Shown here: piece by piece, positions 1-12,880 of the stretch
How positions within the stretch are numbered: the first letter of the stretch is position 1
Layout: each line of letters opens with the position of its first letter
Assembly: GCF_022458985.1 (NCBI RefSeq)
Contig: NC_061774.1
Location: 17,756,197-17,820,196 of the forward strand
Direction of reading: 5' to 3'
DNA: 64,000 nucleotides
Source of the DNA: Mugil cephalus
Taxonomy: Eukaryota > Chordata > Actinopteri > Mugiliformes > Mugilidae
Made by a program: the position numbers and the translations under genes
Notes under the pieces: generated by a model
Seen by the model: the letters and a program-made list of their open reading frames with translations, nothing else
Databases searched by the model: none
Told to the model about the DNA's origin: nothing

Positions 1-153
1 ATAAGATCCTGTTTGATTTCAGAATTTAGGTTGCATATTTACCTCCATATTTACTCAGATGATTTGCATTTTAGTCACATTAAGTTGTCTCGAATGAGTT
101 AGGAATAATTCAAATTTCACTGCCCACTTATTTTTATAACCAAATACTCTGAG

Positions 154-586
154 CAGCCACAACATTAAAACCACCGATAGGAGAAGTAGATAACATTCTT
201 GTTACAATTTAGTGTTCTGCTGGTAAACGTTTGGACTTGGCGTTCATGTAGATTCCCCCAGATGTAGAAGATGTCACTTTGACATGTATCACTTAGATCA
301 GACCAGGCACACCCACCCCATAGCAGTGACACCCCTTAACGACAGCAAAAAACATCAAAAATAGCGCAAGGTGTTGACCCGGCCTCCAAATTCACTAGAT
401 CCCAAACTTATCAAGTATCTGTGGGATTATCCACCTCAGAGACCCCCCCCCCCCCCCTCCCCAAAACCCACAGGACCCAAAGGCCCTCCACTTACAACAT
501 CCTGTTGCCAGACACCACAGGACACCCTCAAAAGGCCCATGTCCATTCTCTGGAAGGTGGTCATAATGTTATGCTGGATAGGTGTA
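154..586 (+). mobile_element. Internally deleted Tc1-like DNA transposon
   Basis: The left end reads CCACAACATTAAAACCAC and the right end GTCATAATGTTATG followed by GGTGTA, the degraded terminal repeats of a Tc1-like family widespread in fish genomes. Between them, around 371-427, the plus frame keeps the transposase block LTRPPNSLDP...LWD, which resembles the region around the third acidic residue of Tc1 transposases. Most of the transposase is deleted, a poly-C run interrupts it, and no intact ORF remains. It is related to the copies near 38.6-39.6 kb and 50.0-50.25 kb. Family assignment is from recalled motifs, not a search. Confidence 0.7.
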
Positions 587-2613
587 ACTGCAAATGCAAC
601 CCATTGGTGAATATAATCACCACTGTATAGTATATGTAAATGATTTGTCATCTATGTGATGTGCCGACATTTGGCTTTGTTTGACTATTTTTATTTTAAA
701 GTTTTGTCATGATGTTTTTATTGTACAGTTTTATAGCTACTGTAACTTCACTGCATTTTATGGCCGAAGGATTTATTTAATTGTTTTATAGATTTGAATG
801 AGTCTATACCAGAACTGTAAAATAAATGTAGAAGAAGTTACATCATAGTTTGAATTCAGGTTCTAGCACAATAAATAATAAATCCATTTAGGGTTTTGCT
901 GAATAATTTTAATGGCGTTATTGCCAGATTAGTTAATATAATATTTTACATAAACTGTGAAAAGTGCAAACTGGAGCCTGACAGGGAACATCTAGGTAAT
1001 GTGAATACATTACCTGAATTCAATTTGAATGAATGCTTCTTGCCACTAATCTGTTTTGGCAAAGTGCCTTCTTAACCATCTGTGTCTCGGTGGAGTTTAA
1101 CCAGATTTTAAATCCCACCATGACACCAGTACCATACACTGGGATTATGTGGACGTGACTCAGTGACAGTCTCTGGGATAAGTGTCTCCCTCGAGACACG
1201 CAATGTGTCAAAGTGATTTGAGTTCGAGGACGAGGTAAAAGAAGCCACACCTAAACAAAAATAAGATGTTGTTTTGACATCGTCCATCGCCATCCAATCG
1301 ACTCGTGTAAGAATTACATCTGCCTCAACATTTCTATATTAAGAATTGCAAAAAAAATGTAGAAAGAACATTTGTGATCTCAAACTCTCAATTTTTACTT
1401 AAAATATGGGAGATTCTGCACTCATTAAAGCAAATAAGACGCAGACGTGGTTAGCCATTTGATTCCGTTTTTAACCTTTGAATGAATTTACCTCTTGTCC
1501 TAAGAAGCAGCTGGAGTCTGACTTTAAAACGTGACACTGGGCAGACTTTTGTCCCCATTCTGTTAAAATGAGCTTTGCTCACTTTGTTCTTAACCTCGAC
1601 TCAGAGTGATTAGTTCACATTGATCTGACCAAATGGCTCTGTGACCCACCAACCATAAAATGTGTTTAGAGGCCTGGTGTGTGACAAAGTACAACGCAGA
1701 GCCTAAATTAGGTTTCCCACCAGCAGCCAATTTTACGCTTGGAAATTACTTACAGTAAATAATTTCTGAGGGCCAAGGACCGACACACCCAGACTGGTCT
1801 ATTCTGGGAGATATTTTTCTTTGTTCTATAATTAACCCTACACTTTGTGTCGTACCGGTCAAAGTGACATTGTGCTAAGTCGTGTTCGTAGTCCCTTCTT
1901 TGGCAACGCAGTTCTAGGGAATAAAGCAGCTCAGGGGAGCAGCGGCATACGGCTGACTCCGGTGGCTGCAGACAGTGGGGTGTATTTCACCGAGCCCATC
2001 TGGTCCGCTCGAAAGTGTTGCTGAGTATAAGAGAGGCGGTCAGGCCGTGGAATAGAGCGGGTGATGGATGGGGTGATGCAGCCAGGGGGAGGGGAGAAGA
2101 TGAGAGTGCAGATTTTGGGGGAAGAGGGAGCTCTTTTCCGGCGGAGTTTGAATCTCAGGCTTGGCCGTGACACACTGCTCTGCCTGTTTTCATACCAAGC
2201 ACTCGACTCTGGCTTCCAACCAGCTTCAACCAACCAATGCCTCCGAACCCGAGAACCCACCGGCTCGCTCTCCTTCTCCTTTCTTTTCCCTCTGACTTCT
2301 TGGCTCGCCCTGCTCTTCCACATCTTCATCCCTCTGGCTCTCATTCACCGCTTCCTTCCTTTGGCTTTCTCTTTTCAATTTTTCCTTACCTTCACTCTCC
2401 CTTTTCTCTCCGCCCCAGTTGGGCTTTCTCTCCAGTCTTCCGGTAGTACAGAGGTCTATGGGATAGGACCGGCGCCTCCAGGTTTCCATAGTGATACTTT
2501 GTGTCCTGATGTCATTAGTATTGACGGTGTGCAGCTAGGCCAAGCTGTCCTGGCACACCGTCTGTTTACTGTTTACCCCAAACTTAAACCATTCATTGTG
2601 AGATTAGTGTGTC

Positions 2614-2635
2614 TGTGTGTGTGTGTGTGTGTGTG
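2614..2635. repeat. (TG)n microsatellite
   Basis: Eleven TG units in tandem, uninterrupted. Confidence 0.9.
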
Positions 2636-3395
2636 AGACACAATTTAGCCTTGAGACTGTTTCTGTTTTACACTCAGATGGGGATAACGCTGAATGAAAA
2701 CGTCAAGAGATAGAAGAAGTGTTTAATTCGTGATTGCCTGATGAAAAAGCTTTTAGTGTAAAGCGATGTGGTCCGGTTCCAGGAGCTTGGTCAGCACCAG
2801 GAAGAGGCTCGGCGTTGTGGAAATGGCTGTTCTGTGGCAAAAAAAAAAAAAAAGCCTCACTCTCTGTCTGTTCGCTCACTGTATGATTACTGACGTGTGT
2901 CTGTAGAGCACGACTCCCTGTCTCGCTCCTCTTTCGGCTTCACCGACTCATCTGTCTGAGGAGACGGGCGCCCTCTTAACACCACTCCCCTCGCAAATGC
3001 ACGCGAGTGTGTTTGTCTGCGCTCTCGCTCACTCAAGTGTGTGACCTCGTATGTCCGCGCTGAATACTCACATCACAGGGATACTCCCACGTCTCTACCT
3101 CTCCTCCTGCAGGCCCTCAGCTGGCGGATCGCTGCCTCTTGTGTCGCCAGAGTAATTAGTCGTGCTCGGTTTCTGAGGCCGGGGGTGGACGACATATGGA
3201 TCCCGTATTGACGCCGCTGTCGCATCACGAAGCGCCTCAGCGATGCTCACCCCGGACACAAGCACAGTCCTGACATATAAATAAACTCCTGGTCACATCT
3301 TCCTCTTCTAGGACTTCAAATAATCGTTAGAGATTGCCTTGAGATGCAGAGGACAAAAACACTTCCTGCATTGATTGAAATGTGAACTGAGCCTT

Positions 3396-3401
3396 ACACA
3401 C

Positions 3402-3432
<31 letters not shown>
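3396..3432. repeat. (CA)n microsatellite
   Basis: About 18 CA units with one G interruption. Confidence 0.9.
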
Positions 3433-3681
3433 ATAAGCGTAGCTTATTTTAGGGAAATTCCATTTAACTCCAACCAATACCAAGATATTTGTTTACCGCC
3501 AATAAACCTGCATTGCCAGTTCATTAGGTACATTAGTGGAAAACAATACATTCATATATGAGTTTTGCACTAACACGTCTTATCTTCATGAACAGAAATG
3601 GTGATTTAACAGTGTATTCATTTTGAACTGTGTTATTTTGTCAACCCTAGTTTAAGGTTTTAATTCCTTACAGCAGGGGTC

Positions 3682-3700
3682 TTAGGGTTAGGGTTAGGGT
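3682..3700. repeat. Short interstitial telomere-like repeat
   Basis: Three tandem TTAGGG units plus one extra base, flanked by AT-rich unique sequence. It is too short to indicate a former telomere. It may have been copied in at a repaired break or arisen by chance. Confidence 0.8.
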
Positions 3701-4640
3701 TGTAAATAAACTCAGCCTAGTGCTATTTATGAATGTACTCTATTATTATCATTTTGCATTCAGTATTAAGTTATTCAAATAATACACAAGTTCAAATATT
3801 AATTTTTTTTGGTATTTAAAACGTGCAACAGTAGGTTGGCACTAACATCTTCTGACTCCATTTATCTCTTTTCTAAAACATGTTGGATTTTTGTTAATGT
3901 GTACTTAAAGAAACTTTAATTTCAGGGGGAAAATTTTAAAAAATATATGTAAATGTCTAATCAATTAAAGATTTTGCAACCCTCCTGCAGTACCTCCGCG
4001 AACCTCCCGTTGAAGACCTATGCCTCACAGCCACAAACCACATCCTCCGAAATGATAACACAGTTGAATTACCACCTTTCTGACACCTTTTCAAATGATA
4101 CATGATAACATGAAGGGAGATTTAGTGCAGGACATTAGAATGGATTCATTTTGTTTACCTAATGTCTTGGAAATGTTTCATATGTTGGCAGGAGTGGCAG
4201 TGCTTTAATGTTTCATGGGCTGAAGTTATTAGATTTTTACTTTTTAGGCTTCATTTTATTCTGTGTGTTTGTTTTTTTGTGATTTTAAATTTAAAGGTGA
4301 CAGGAAACAATACCTGTCATATCACGAAGGGACTGAGAACAACTCCAATAACAATGGTGTACAGTGTATTATATTGTTGTTGTTAATCAGATTTTCTATT
4401 CTTGTATATCAATGCACTGTTGGTGTCTGGATTGAAACCCCGGCATTGTTGTAATTGTACTTCTTTGAGTGATTTATCTTCTCTTGAGAGTAACCTTGAA
4501 ACAAAATACCTTTGAAACTGATATTGATCTAATTCCGAACAAAGACAGGAACCAACCTCAAGTAGCTGTAATGCGTGTGTGTGTGTGTATGTGCATGTGT
4601 GGCGTAATATTAAAACCCTGTCTCTAAATGTCATCTATGA

Positions 4641-4641
<1 letters not shown>

Positions 4642-4696
<55 letters not shown>
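4642..4696. repeat. (CA)27 microsatellite
   Basis: A perfect dinucleotide run of about 27 units, long enough to be highly length-polymorphic. A shorter GT run lies just before it at about 4,575-4,590. Confidence 0.95.
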
Positions 4697-4698
<2 letters not shown>

Positions 4699-4926
4699 AA
4701 AGCTGTGTCCTGCAGGCTGACAAATAACTACTGGAATGATAAAACCGTGACTAACACATACACAAATCTTAACTGTGTGCTCATGATATGGCCCAGGGTG
4801 AGTGTAATGTTTGTGTAATATTTCTTTTTGCCAGTTGGTGGTGCTCTAAGATTATCTCCTTTAATGAGGAAGCTTTTTTTTCCTTCTGAGAATCGTGTAG
4901 TGCTCTGTTTTATTTCCACATCTGAC

Positions 4927-4927
4927 T

Positions 4928-4983
<56 letters not shown>
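4927..4983. repeat. (GATA)n microsatellite
   Basis: About 14 perfect GATA/ATAG units. Confidence 0.95.
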
Positions 4984-4985
<2 letters not shown>

Positions 4986-7900
4986 CTCATTTATAATACT
5001 ACAATTTGTAATACTACATACTATATTTCTGTTGTTCATTTTCTAATGTTTTAAATTATTTCATTTCTTTTCTATTTATTTCGTGAAGCCTCATTTCGCT
5101 TTCCCAAAATAAAGTGTCTCTGTTTGACCACTAGCCAGGACGATAAACAGACAGATGGAACAAACAGGCCACTATTGCCAGCAAGTCTTCTCACACCCTG
5201 CTCCATTAGAAATGGTAAATCCCCGAGGCTACTTTGCAGCTCGCCTCGTACCAGATCAATACATTGAGCAATAAAAATTAAGCCAAATGAGAAAGTGGCC
5301 AGTTGTGCTTATTGACATGTTTCTACGAACGCAGCAAGTGGCAAAACATTTACCCCCGCAGTGTTTGATGCCGGTCCCACTTTACCTTGAGCTCGTCCTT
5401 ACGTATGCATGTGTGTGTGTGTGTGTGGGTTTGTGTATCTCTGGTTGACAGAAAAGTGTGGATGGACAGCTTGCCACCCTGTGGGCGCCACAACTACCGT
5501 CTATCTGTGATCCACGCTGGCAGCTGCTCTGCCAAATGGGATTTTCCTGGAGATTACAGCCTCTAAGTGTGACACGCTTGCTTGTGTTTATCTTTGTTGT
5601 TGACCGAGTGCGTGTGTGGACTATTGAAATAAAGCAATGTGTGGGTTTTTTTGTGCGTGTGTAGGGGGTTGGCGGGAGTGGGGGGGTGGGGGGCTCTTGA
5701 GCCGAGGTGCACCGAGACCATGTTCTGTAGTCACATGGGGCTGGTTGAAACATGGCTGCAGGGAAACCTCTCTGGCAAGCCTGGTGGAGAACAGGGGTGG
5801 GGACGTGTTCATGTGTTGGGTCAGCCCCCCACCCCTCCTATGCCTCGGTTCTTATTAGCACATTACCACTAGCTGAAGCAACAATGGCTGTCCGATATAA
5901 TGGTTACCTACATGTGACTGGTACAAGCCAAGGGTGATTTCACTGTGCGTCAATTTTCTTACTGATTAGAAAGACGTTAGACTTCGGTGCTCCTTATACA
6001 GAGGGCTTGGCTACTATGGCAACAGATGATAGTGCGGATTCATCGGTTTATCTAACCCTAACCCACTCATAATTTATTGGCTTGATTGGTTTATCAAAGC
6101 CAAATAACAATAATGTTCTGATTGCAGCTTCTCAAATCTGAGGCTCTTCTTTGTTTTACATCAATTTAAACTAAATATCTTCAGGTTTAGGTCTGCCATT
6201 GCAATCATTTTTATTCTATATACTAAATAGTTGTATAAATCAGCTCCAGACTCAGCTCCTCCAGCTTTCGCATGGAGTCTAAGCACCTCATATGAATTCC
6301 ATTTTTCGGTGGATTTTCTCCTTTTTCCAGACGCACTTTTCTCCCCGCCTGCCTCTGCGTCTGCTCTGTGAAGAGCTGTCCACGGTCCTGAACATAAGCC
6401 GTGCATGGATTCCTGGTCAAGTATGAGGAGATGGCTTTGTAGTCGCTCGCTAACCTGCTTAACCTACTTTCTACTGGCCGGCCTTTCATCTGTCCGCGGG
6501 GAGGAAAGTGCTGTAGGATAAATATAGCGTACTTAACAAGCGCCCGTCCGAGCTCACAAACAGTGATTTGCTTTTGCCGCTATTTTTCCCGCATCCCTTC
6601 TGTTAATGCTCCGCCGGTCGTTTTCACTAATGAAACCCAGCCGCACTCGGAGCGCGAGCCCTCCGTGTTCGTCCCATTAACCCAACTGGTAGAAAATGTG
6701 TTGGGACGAGCTTGGATCTTTATTGAGATGAATATGGCCAGAATAATGACATTTTAAGATCTTAATTGTCCAATTACGCGGACAGCTGTTTTGCTGCATT
6801 GCAATGCCAGCTCAATTGCAGTTTCCTAGCAACCAGAGAGGTACAATGCAATGATTTTCTGTTAAGTGGCATCATTTCCTCTCAGCAACACAGAGCTGTG
6901 TGTTCACAAAACAAATCTGAATCCGCTATGTGTGAAAGCGTCTCCACCTTGAGAACAACGTATATATGTATCTTGTTTACTGCTTATATTATTACAATTC
7001 AACGGAAACATTACAAGTGTGTTTTGTGGTTTTGTGATAGCGTACCAGCCCATGTAGACATGTATCTGTGTATCCTGCAGGCGCATTCCCAAATTAGCTA
7101 CAAACCAAATTGTTTCAGTTGATTAATTTTCACCCAAAATGCTCCGTCCTGAGCTAATCATTGTACATGCATTCTTTTCAATTAATTTATTATCAGGGGA
7201 GGCAGAGAGAAGGTGGGAGGTTGGGGGAGGGGAAAGGAGAGTCAGGGGGGGAAAACAGAAAATCCAATCCTGCTGGTCCGAAGTCTCTGAGCAATGGAGC
7301 ATTAGTCTCATCCTGATGTAATTGGAATGACACCAAGAGTAAAGCCTGCTGATTTAGGGACAGCCTCTAGGCTTGATTTAATGCCCTCTACCAAAACTAT
7401 ACATCCATCTTTTTATCTTTCTTTCCTTCCCTCTCGCAGGCCCTCCACTCTCCGCCGTATCCCTCCCCCACCCCGCCCTGCCTCGCGCTCCATTCGTTCA
7501 CCAGCCTCAGCCATGTATCTCCATCTGTACTCCATTAAGCGAACAGTGGCATCGTTTTATATTATTTAAAGCCAAAAGGTTATAAACTCCCAGCACTGTG
7601 TGTGTTTTCCGGCATTGTACTTACTCCTCGTGGCATTTACACACTTGAATGGCTGTCGCGGAGGTTGTGTTTCAACACTGAGTAAATATCTGCAGAGAAG
7701 AGTGCAAAGAAAGGGCAGAGTGAGGAGGTGTATCCAGACCAGGGTGCTGCCTCCCTGGGGTTTGCTGCTGCTCAGTCCCCTGACAGATGGACTGCCAGGG
7801 CAATCCTATTACTCCCATGTGTTTAGCTGCTCTTAATGCCAGGGCGGGCTGCATCGCTAATGGATGGCAATGAATGTTTGGAAAGAATCTGATGCTACTG

Positions 7901-8389
7901 AACGGTTATCATCCCGATTTGTTTGATAACATGGAGAAGATTTCGAACCAGAGGACGCGCAGGGGAAATTATGACCATGACGTCTTTGCCGCTCAGCTGG
8001 TGCGCTCTGATGCAGCTTGTCGCACCGAGGGACGTCATATCAAATCAGCTCAACTACTAAACAGGCTTAGCTGTATACATTTCAAAAAGCAGCTTCACCT
8101 TTGTACAGCAAAGAGGAAGAAAGTGCACCTTCTAATTTGATTTCCTTACTACCTTCACAACCATTTAATATATTTCTTTTATATATTTTTTTTCCTTGTA
8201 TGCATCTGGAACTAAATCATTTGTGTATTTGGCACAATAAAAGAGAGTGATCCTTCCCATTCTGTTTCAATTTAAAACTATTCCACAGCTTTAACATACC
8301 TCAGAGTTGGAGGCTGTGACTACCATCTACCATCAGAGATTTTGCCATCCTGTTTAGGGTGCGGTATATTATATATAGATACAGCTATA

Positions 8390-9330
8390 GCATTTTAATA
8401 ATAATACATTTTATGCCGCCTTTCACGTCACCTAAGGTCACCTAACAGAGAAGGAAAACATATTAAAAACATCAAGCAAAAACAACAAAAAGTGGACAGT
8501 TAAGGTAGTGCAGGTCAACAGATGAGTTTTGAGTTGTGTTTTGAATAATGAGATGGAGATGGAGCAGCTGAAGGCGCGGGCATCCATAATGCTGAGGCGT
8601 AAGGTGGGGATGGTGAGGAGTCCAGCAGAGGTCTAGCGGAGGGAGGAGGTGTACTAGACGGAGGTTATCATGTTGGATGAGGTAGTGTACAGGGAACCAG
8701 TGGGGTGAGATGAGAACAGGGTCAGATGTGGTCAGATGATTTGGTGCCGGTGATGATCCGGGCGACAGTTATTATGGATGATTTGTAGTCTCTCTAGTTT
8801 GGCGGGGAGGCCAGTGAGGAGAGTGTTACATGGACCAGGATTTCAGCGGTGGATTGAGAAAGAGAAAAACCTCTCAAATATCTCAAGCTAAAACACTTTT
8901 ATGCCCTCATGAAGTGGTTTTTCAGATGTATCGATAACAGTTTATCCCAAAATTGGAAAAGGAAACACATTTTCCGCAATTCCCCGTCACCGGGCGTCAC
9001 CGGAGTTGATGCTGGGGGTCATGTGACCAGTTCATTTGAAGTCCATTTCCTCAAGGTGAAGTCTCGCGTGGTGAAAATTTAGAACAATTACGGCATATCG
9101 AAAGGCAAGACTTTACAAGAGTCACAGCTCATTCGCAAAACACCTTTCAATGGAAATGCTTACGAAGCGCAATCGCTTGATGGGGTGAGTCTGAGGATGT
9201 TGCGTAGGTGGAAGAATGCAGTCTGGGTTTTTAATATGAGGACCAAATGAGAGGGTGATGTCCAGAATGTCACCAAGACTTTTGACATTCTGGATAGGAG
9301 GTCTAGCTATGCTAGCAGTGGGGCTACCAG
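8390..9330 (-). mobile_element. Decayed L2/CR1-like LINE 3' end with insertion
   Basis: Read on the minus strand, 9,300-9,180 encodes a block resembling the LINE reverse-transcriptase C-terminal region (SLGDILDITLSFGPHIKN). Further on, 8,850-8,780 resembles the later block NTLLTGLPAKLERLQIIHNN. The element then ends at 8,460-8,395 with GGTGACCTTAGGTGACGTGA, an A-rich segment and ATT repeats, the usual 3' terminus of L2-type fish LINEs. The gap between the two protein blocks (about 8,860-9,180) is roughly 200 bp longer than expected and looks like an unrelated insertion. Stops and frameshifts make it a pseudogene. Confidence 0.75.
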
Positions 9331-9460
9331 TGTTAGTCCAGTCTAAAATCCCTCAACTCTGATCAAGCATTTATGGTCCCCAGAAGATGATGTATTGACA
9401 AGTTTTTGCAAATTTTGGCTGAATTGCTATTACATTATTTGTCCAGATATTCATGGTGCC

Positions 9461-9785
9461 ATTCATTCATTTTCTGTAACTGTCCTTTGGCGGGTCGCGG
9501 GGGTTCTGGAGTCTATCCCAGGTGTCACTGGGTGAGAGTGGGGGTGCACCCTGGACAGGCCTTTGGCCTCTCGCAGGGCTAACACAGAGAGAAAGACAAG
9601 CCTTCACACTTACACCCACGGCCAATTTAGAGTCACCAATTAACTTAATGAGCATGTGTTTGGATGGTTGGAGGAAGACGGAGTACCCACCAGACCAGAC
9701 CAGAGTACCGGAGAGAACCCACGCAGACACAGGGAGAACATGCAAACCTCACACAGAAAGGCCACAGACAGCCGATGGAACCCGC
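9461..9785 (+). mobile_element. Dispersed fish repeat of unassigned class
   Basis: This block contains several phrases familiar from a very common teleost interspersed repeat: TTAGAGTCACCAATTAAC, then GGAGAGAACCCACGCAGACA, then GGGAGAACATGCAAACC. It has no coding capacity that I can defend. A shorter related fragment sits near 41,580-41,632. I do not assign a transposon superfamily from memory. Confidence 0.7.
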
Positions 9786-9789
9786 CAAC

Positions 9790-12700
9790 ACATTTTACTT
9801 ATTTTATTAAATATCTCTAAGGCTGCTCAGTGGTAGAGAGCGGGGCCTAATGAGTATCTCATGACTTTTCATCTTGCAAGTTCCACGTTTGAAATCTGAT
9901 GTTCTCTTCAGAATAAATATAATAACTAATAATTCCCTCCACTCTTTGCTGTACTGTGTGTTCAAAAATGTTAACACACTTATATAAAGTGGTGAACATG
10001 GTAAACATAATACTCACATAAGACAAATGAGCCGCCGTTCAGTTCACATCTCACATAGTTGTAGCAACGCTCTTAATCATATTTGATTTATACGATTTTT
10101 GCAGCCCTTTATCCAGGGAATTAGCCAAAACAGACATTCCTCTCTGGTTAATATAGCAGTTAAAGATTTATTTCCATACTTCCACACCTACTTTATTCCC
10201 CAGCCACTGTAGAGTGTACTTTTATGTTTTATATGGAGCATAAATGAGTATGTTTGCGGCATGATAGTGGCATACCAAACATATTTTATAGAACTTTATT
10301 ATCCCAAACCAATTAATTTGATCCTTTTTCAGTTTATTCCATTAACAATGTTGAAACATTTTTTTGAAAGGGAACAGTTAACAATCAAATACATTTCATC
10401 TTCACCAGTCTAATAAACGATATTAAACATTAATGTATTCTCAGCTGCAGACTCATTGTTGCATTATTTATTCATGTCAAAATATGATTACCAGTACGGG
10501 CCTTAAATAGGCTTTGGATTTATTCGCCATAACCATATATTTGCGGAATTAGCTGCATGAAAATAGTCAATATCTTAGCCTATTTAAACTAGGCCTTATC
10601 CAGTAATCAATACGCTATCGACTGCAGTCTTGAGATATGAGGTAATTGCAGTGAAGCTACAGAAGTATAACTGTGCTGCACTGCTGCTGTGTGGTCAAAT
10701 GCCTGTACTCTATATTGTGAGTGAATGTATGTGTTGCTTGGTATGCAGGCGACGGCGTTTTCCCACTCGGAGCCCTACACCGGCATCCCCAGGTCAAGCA
10801 ATTACCACACATCAAGGAAAGCAATTGGCCGTGACTAAAATATTATTGCCATGTGATTGTGTCCCTATGTTTGCTGCTGCTAGGGCCTAATTTAACCCAC
10901 TTTGTCCATACGATCGTGGAGAATTGAGGACACGCTCTCCAATTCTGGTGGCCCCCCGAGCATTTCCTGCAAGTCAGACGCACAGGCAGCTGGTCTGGAG
11001 ACGCGCTGTCACTGGTCTCTTAACCCAGTGGAGTGGGAGATGGGGTGTAATGAGCGAGAGAAGTGAGGTAGCAGAGGAGAACTAGTAGTCTGAGATTTGG
11101 AGGAGGAAGGCGGTATTAAATGAGCCACTGGGTGCGGAAACTTGAGGCCTTTTGAGTGAAGGATATGAGAGTGTGTGTGTGTGTGTGTGTGTGTCGACCT
11201 GTGAGGACTTGTGAGGTCATATTTTTAAGAGGGGGGAATGGGATAGTGAAAATGAAATGGGTGCACGCATGCACATGGATTGGGACGGAGGCAGGCAGGG
11301 AGGGATATGGTGGCTGATATTAGATATTAGAGAGGCTGCATTGATCCCAGCCTCTGGCTCGGAGCAGCATTCTCCACTTATTCCTTCATTATGCAGTCAA
11401 ATCTCTCTGTGCCTTTAGCTGCCACTCCTGCCCTTCATCTCTGTGCCTCATAATTTCTACCCCCCCAACCTCCCGACGAAATCTGACAATACTGAACCTC
11501 TCATCCATGCCGGTTCATTCTGCTAAACCCGTTGTTTCACCGATTTCATTTCAATTTCCTTGCATCTACTCGGCTGTAACTCAGCCAAGGCCTTTGTGGA
11601 TGAGGAGCGCTCCGTGTTTCTTTTGTCCTCGCAGATCCTGTTTAAATATTGATAGAGATGGAGAAACACAGTTGACCGCTCAGTTAGATCTAAGAAGGTT
11701 AAGGATGGCAGCTTTTCTCTGCAAATTTCATTACAGGAGCAGAGGACTGTAAATATGGAAACATCTGAATGGTGGATGCTTGCCGACGCTCCAGCAGCCT
11801 TCATTATCCCCCGGTATGGATAATGCCCCGTAATGTATTCCAATCGAGATGGAGGTTGGAGGGTGATGGGGTGTAAAATAGCAAGTGTAGGAAGGCCTGT
11901 TTTTTTTTTTTTTTTTTTTTTTTTTTGGGGTATGAGCAGCCTACCTCCCTGACAGCCAGAACTCCATTAGTGGAGGAGCAGAGGATTGGGTGTGCAAATG
12001 GTCCTGTGGATTAGAGTGTTAATGCATTTACGAGAGGGGGCTCCACAATCCCTTTATTGCTGCTGCTGCTGCTGCTGGTGTGTGTGCCGAGGCTCGTGCA
12101 GGGACGATACCCGGTCCCTTTGTGGAAGCAGAGAGATTTAGGGTAAAGTGAGTAGATAGAGGCAGAGATGCACGGCGCGCCGACGCAGCACACACTCATC
12201 AAAGATTACAGCTTTGACCAGAGGAAGGCCCATTGTGTGTGGCGTTATTAAACTCAGCATGGAAATGAGATCTTCCCAGAAAGAGGCGCAGGCGGCAGCC
12301 ATACTAATCTAATTAATCAGCGTCTGTCTTTTTTTTTTTCTTTTCATTCTCATCTTCTTTCTGACTGTCCGTACCCTGTGGTCTACTTCACCTATACCCC
12401 CTCTGTCTCCATCGCTCTCGTTTGAGTCCCTCCCTTCCCAGAATTTTCTGTAACTTGATGCATCTGTGAAGTGCATCTTTGGAAAGAAACTTGCCGTGTC
12501 ATGCGCTTCTTATTACATATCTTATAAAAAAAGCTTCTGTTGTCCTCTCCTGGCGTGACTGTTGCTGCTGTTAGGGATGGGCACAGATGCAGAGGGGAGA
12601 GCAGAGAAAGCAGTCTCACTTCTCAGTCTGCGGGGGTAATGTATAGATGCCTCCGCAGCAGGGTGGTGGTATGGTGATCTACCAGGCTTAACAGGCAACC

Positions 12701-12880
12701 TGCCACCAGGCCAGAGGGCAGCTGTCGGCTTTACACGCACGAACCTGGTTGGTGGTCACCAGTGAGTGAACAGATTTTGAAGTCTTCCTCTGGCTGATGC
12801 TGGCTCGACCGAGCGTCACATTTGCTGCTGGTGGTTTTTAAAGGGAGGGGCCCTCCTCCTGCTGAAGCGCAGCAGCACCA
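9790..12880. other. Gene-free DNA upstream of ppp2r2b
   Basis: No exon was recognised. The stretch contains AT-rich blocks (9,900-10,620), GC-richer blocks with ATTA motifs, a (GT)n run at 11,171-11,194, a 27-base T tract at 11,900-11,926 and a short TGC run at 12,058-12,075. Sequence composition becomes steadily richer in G+C towards the first coding exon. Confidence 0.5.
12058..12075. repeat. (TGC)6 trinucleotide run upstream of ppp2r2b
   Basis: Six TGC units (GCA on the other strand), about 1.55 kb before the ppp2r2b start codon. Human PPP2R2B carries the SCA12 CAG repeat in its 5' region, but there CAG lies on the sense strand. Here the sense strand reads CTG. Homology is therefore not supported. 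Confidence 0.85.

Larger units (their letters stand above)
621..8390. other. Gene-free upstream DNA with simple repeats
   Basis: No exon with a credible reading frame and splice sites was recognised here. The stretch holds microsatellites (separate entries), AT-rich filler, and GC-richer blocks near 1,900-3,300 and 5,200-8,100 that contain many TAATTA-type and CAATTA-type motifs. Such blocks may include regulatory elements of the downstream ppp2r2b gene. The reading frame at 2,061-2,636 is low-complexity and not supported as a gene. AATAAA motifs occur near 816-880 but no gene ending there was seen. Confidence 0.5.

Noticed and set aside
2061..2636. 191-codon plus-strand frame starting with ATG
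   Set aside because: Ser/Pro/Phe-rich low-complexity sequence ending in a GT microsatellite, overlapped by equally long antisense frames. No splice context and no recognisable family.
6563..6757. Plus frame starting ICFCRYFSRIPSVN, faintly like the alternative mitochondrial-targeting N-terminus of B55-beta-2
   Set aside because: It begins with GTG, not ATG. The likeness is limited to a few residues, and no in-phase donor joining to exon 2 was found. Chance resemblance is more likely.
12058..12075. Orthologue of the human SCA12 CAG repeat
   Set aside because: Opposite strand orientation and different position relative to the start; kept only as a low-priority finding.
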